64,000 nucleotides of DNA from Tupaia tana (Eukaryota; Chordata; Mammalia; Scandentia; Tupaiidae), in assembly GCA_026018925.1 (NCBI GenBank), contig JAKSZU010000011.1, forward strand, positions 40,660,641 through 40,724,640, given 5' to 3'. Below, piece after piece: positions 63,616-64,000 of the stretch (position 1 is its first letter; each line of letters starts with the position of its first letter). A model generated the notes under the pieces. It saw nothing but the letters and a program-made list of their open reading frames with translations, did not search any database and had not been told where the DNA came from. The position numbers and the translations under genes were made by a program.

Positions 63616-64000
63616 CCCTAATTTTATCAGTTCATGTACACCGCAGTGAAATCGAGCTGTTTTTGCCACACTGACTTTTCTTGCAATAATGCCTCCAGAG
63701 TGTCCATGCGAGCAAGCAGCCCACTGACTTTTTTGCACTTAGCCTTTACAAACCAGCCCTTGGGCATCTCAAGCCACTCTGCAGGAAACCAGACGAAGTG
63801 GTGTTCTTAAATATCTTAGGCTCACTAATTACATTGCAAAGAAGACCTATTACACACCTCAGCAGAGCAGTCAGAAACATATAATAAGAAACCCCAGCTG
63901 CAAAGAAAGGACATCTAATTTATGACATGACTGTCAGACCTTCTTCACTAACCTTTCTTGGCTCTGAGCAGCCTTTCAAATTATGGGTTCAGCCACACCG
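63616..64000. other. Unannotated unique sequence to window end
   Basis: A 61-codon reverse frame (63553-63738) has no domain. No feature recognised. Confidence 0.4.

Overview
This window is gene-poor DNA from a placental mammal, either intergenic or deep intronic. I found no protein-coding gene, no classical tRNA, rRNA or snRNA gene, and no CRISPR-type or bacterial feature. The open reading frames present are short (at most about 172 codons). Most of the longest fall on repeats, microsatellites or an L1 relic, and the same peptides recur because the same SINE recurs. The mammalian call rests on fossils shared across eutherians (MIR, L2, MER5A-like and other hAT elements, L1 3' ends, an ERVL-MaLR solo LTR), low CpG outside young repeats, and many dinucleotide microsatellites.

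The dominant element is a tRNA-derived SINE of about 260-285 bp with roughly 35 copies. A tRNA-like head with Pol III A and B boxes is followed by a body of about 120 bp, a CT-rich block, a conserved end (CCTATAGCAAAAACCTCTCC) and an A-tail. It is not Alu, B1/B2, CAN, BovA, ERE or rabbit C-SINE. A tRNA-derived dermopteran (colugo) CYN-type SINE is my best guess; this is inference from memory and unverified. Copies span a wide age range: near-consensus CpG-rich copies with perfect 15-20 bp target-site duplications, a short subtype without the body (four copies), and strongly decayed relics.

Layout. 1-9.3 kb: SINEs, MIR/L2 relics, an antisense L1 3' end with an ORF2 C-terminal fragment and an 85-bp tandem duplication. 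9.9-21.3 kb: L1, L2 and MER5A relics, a MER5A copy split by an L1 tail, and two young SINEs. 22-28 kb: microsatellites, a 79-bp mariner-type MITE, and a MaLR LTR split by a SINE. 29-42 kb: the densest SINE field, with more MITEs, an L1 3'UTR holding GATA and TA repeats, and an inverted pair of full-length SINEs. 42.5-44.2 kb: a split hAT element and a long L2. 46-53 kb: more SINEs, including one carrying a 90-bp patch that matches sequence about 900 bp upstream. 54-58 kb: mostly unique sequence. 59-60.4 kb: a hAT fossil broken by four SINE insertions. 61.7 kb: a SINE nested in a MITE.

No genes work together here. The window is best read as a stratigraphy of retrotransposition. The most unusual items are the templated 90-bp insertion inside a SINE (52.5 kb), the SINE with an A-rich 5' extension (59.9 kb), the two small MITE families and the internal SINE duplication (27.5 kb). 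Several repeat-free blocks (14.3, 25.6, 35.0 and 54.2 kb) are candidates for conserved non-coding elements, which only cross-species alignment can decide.
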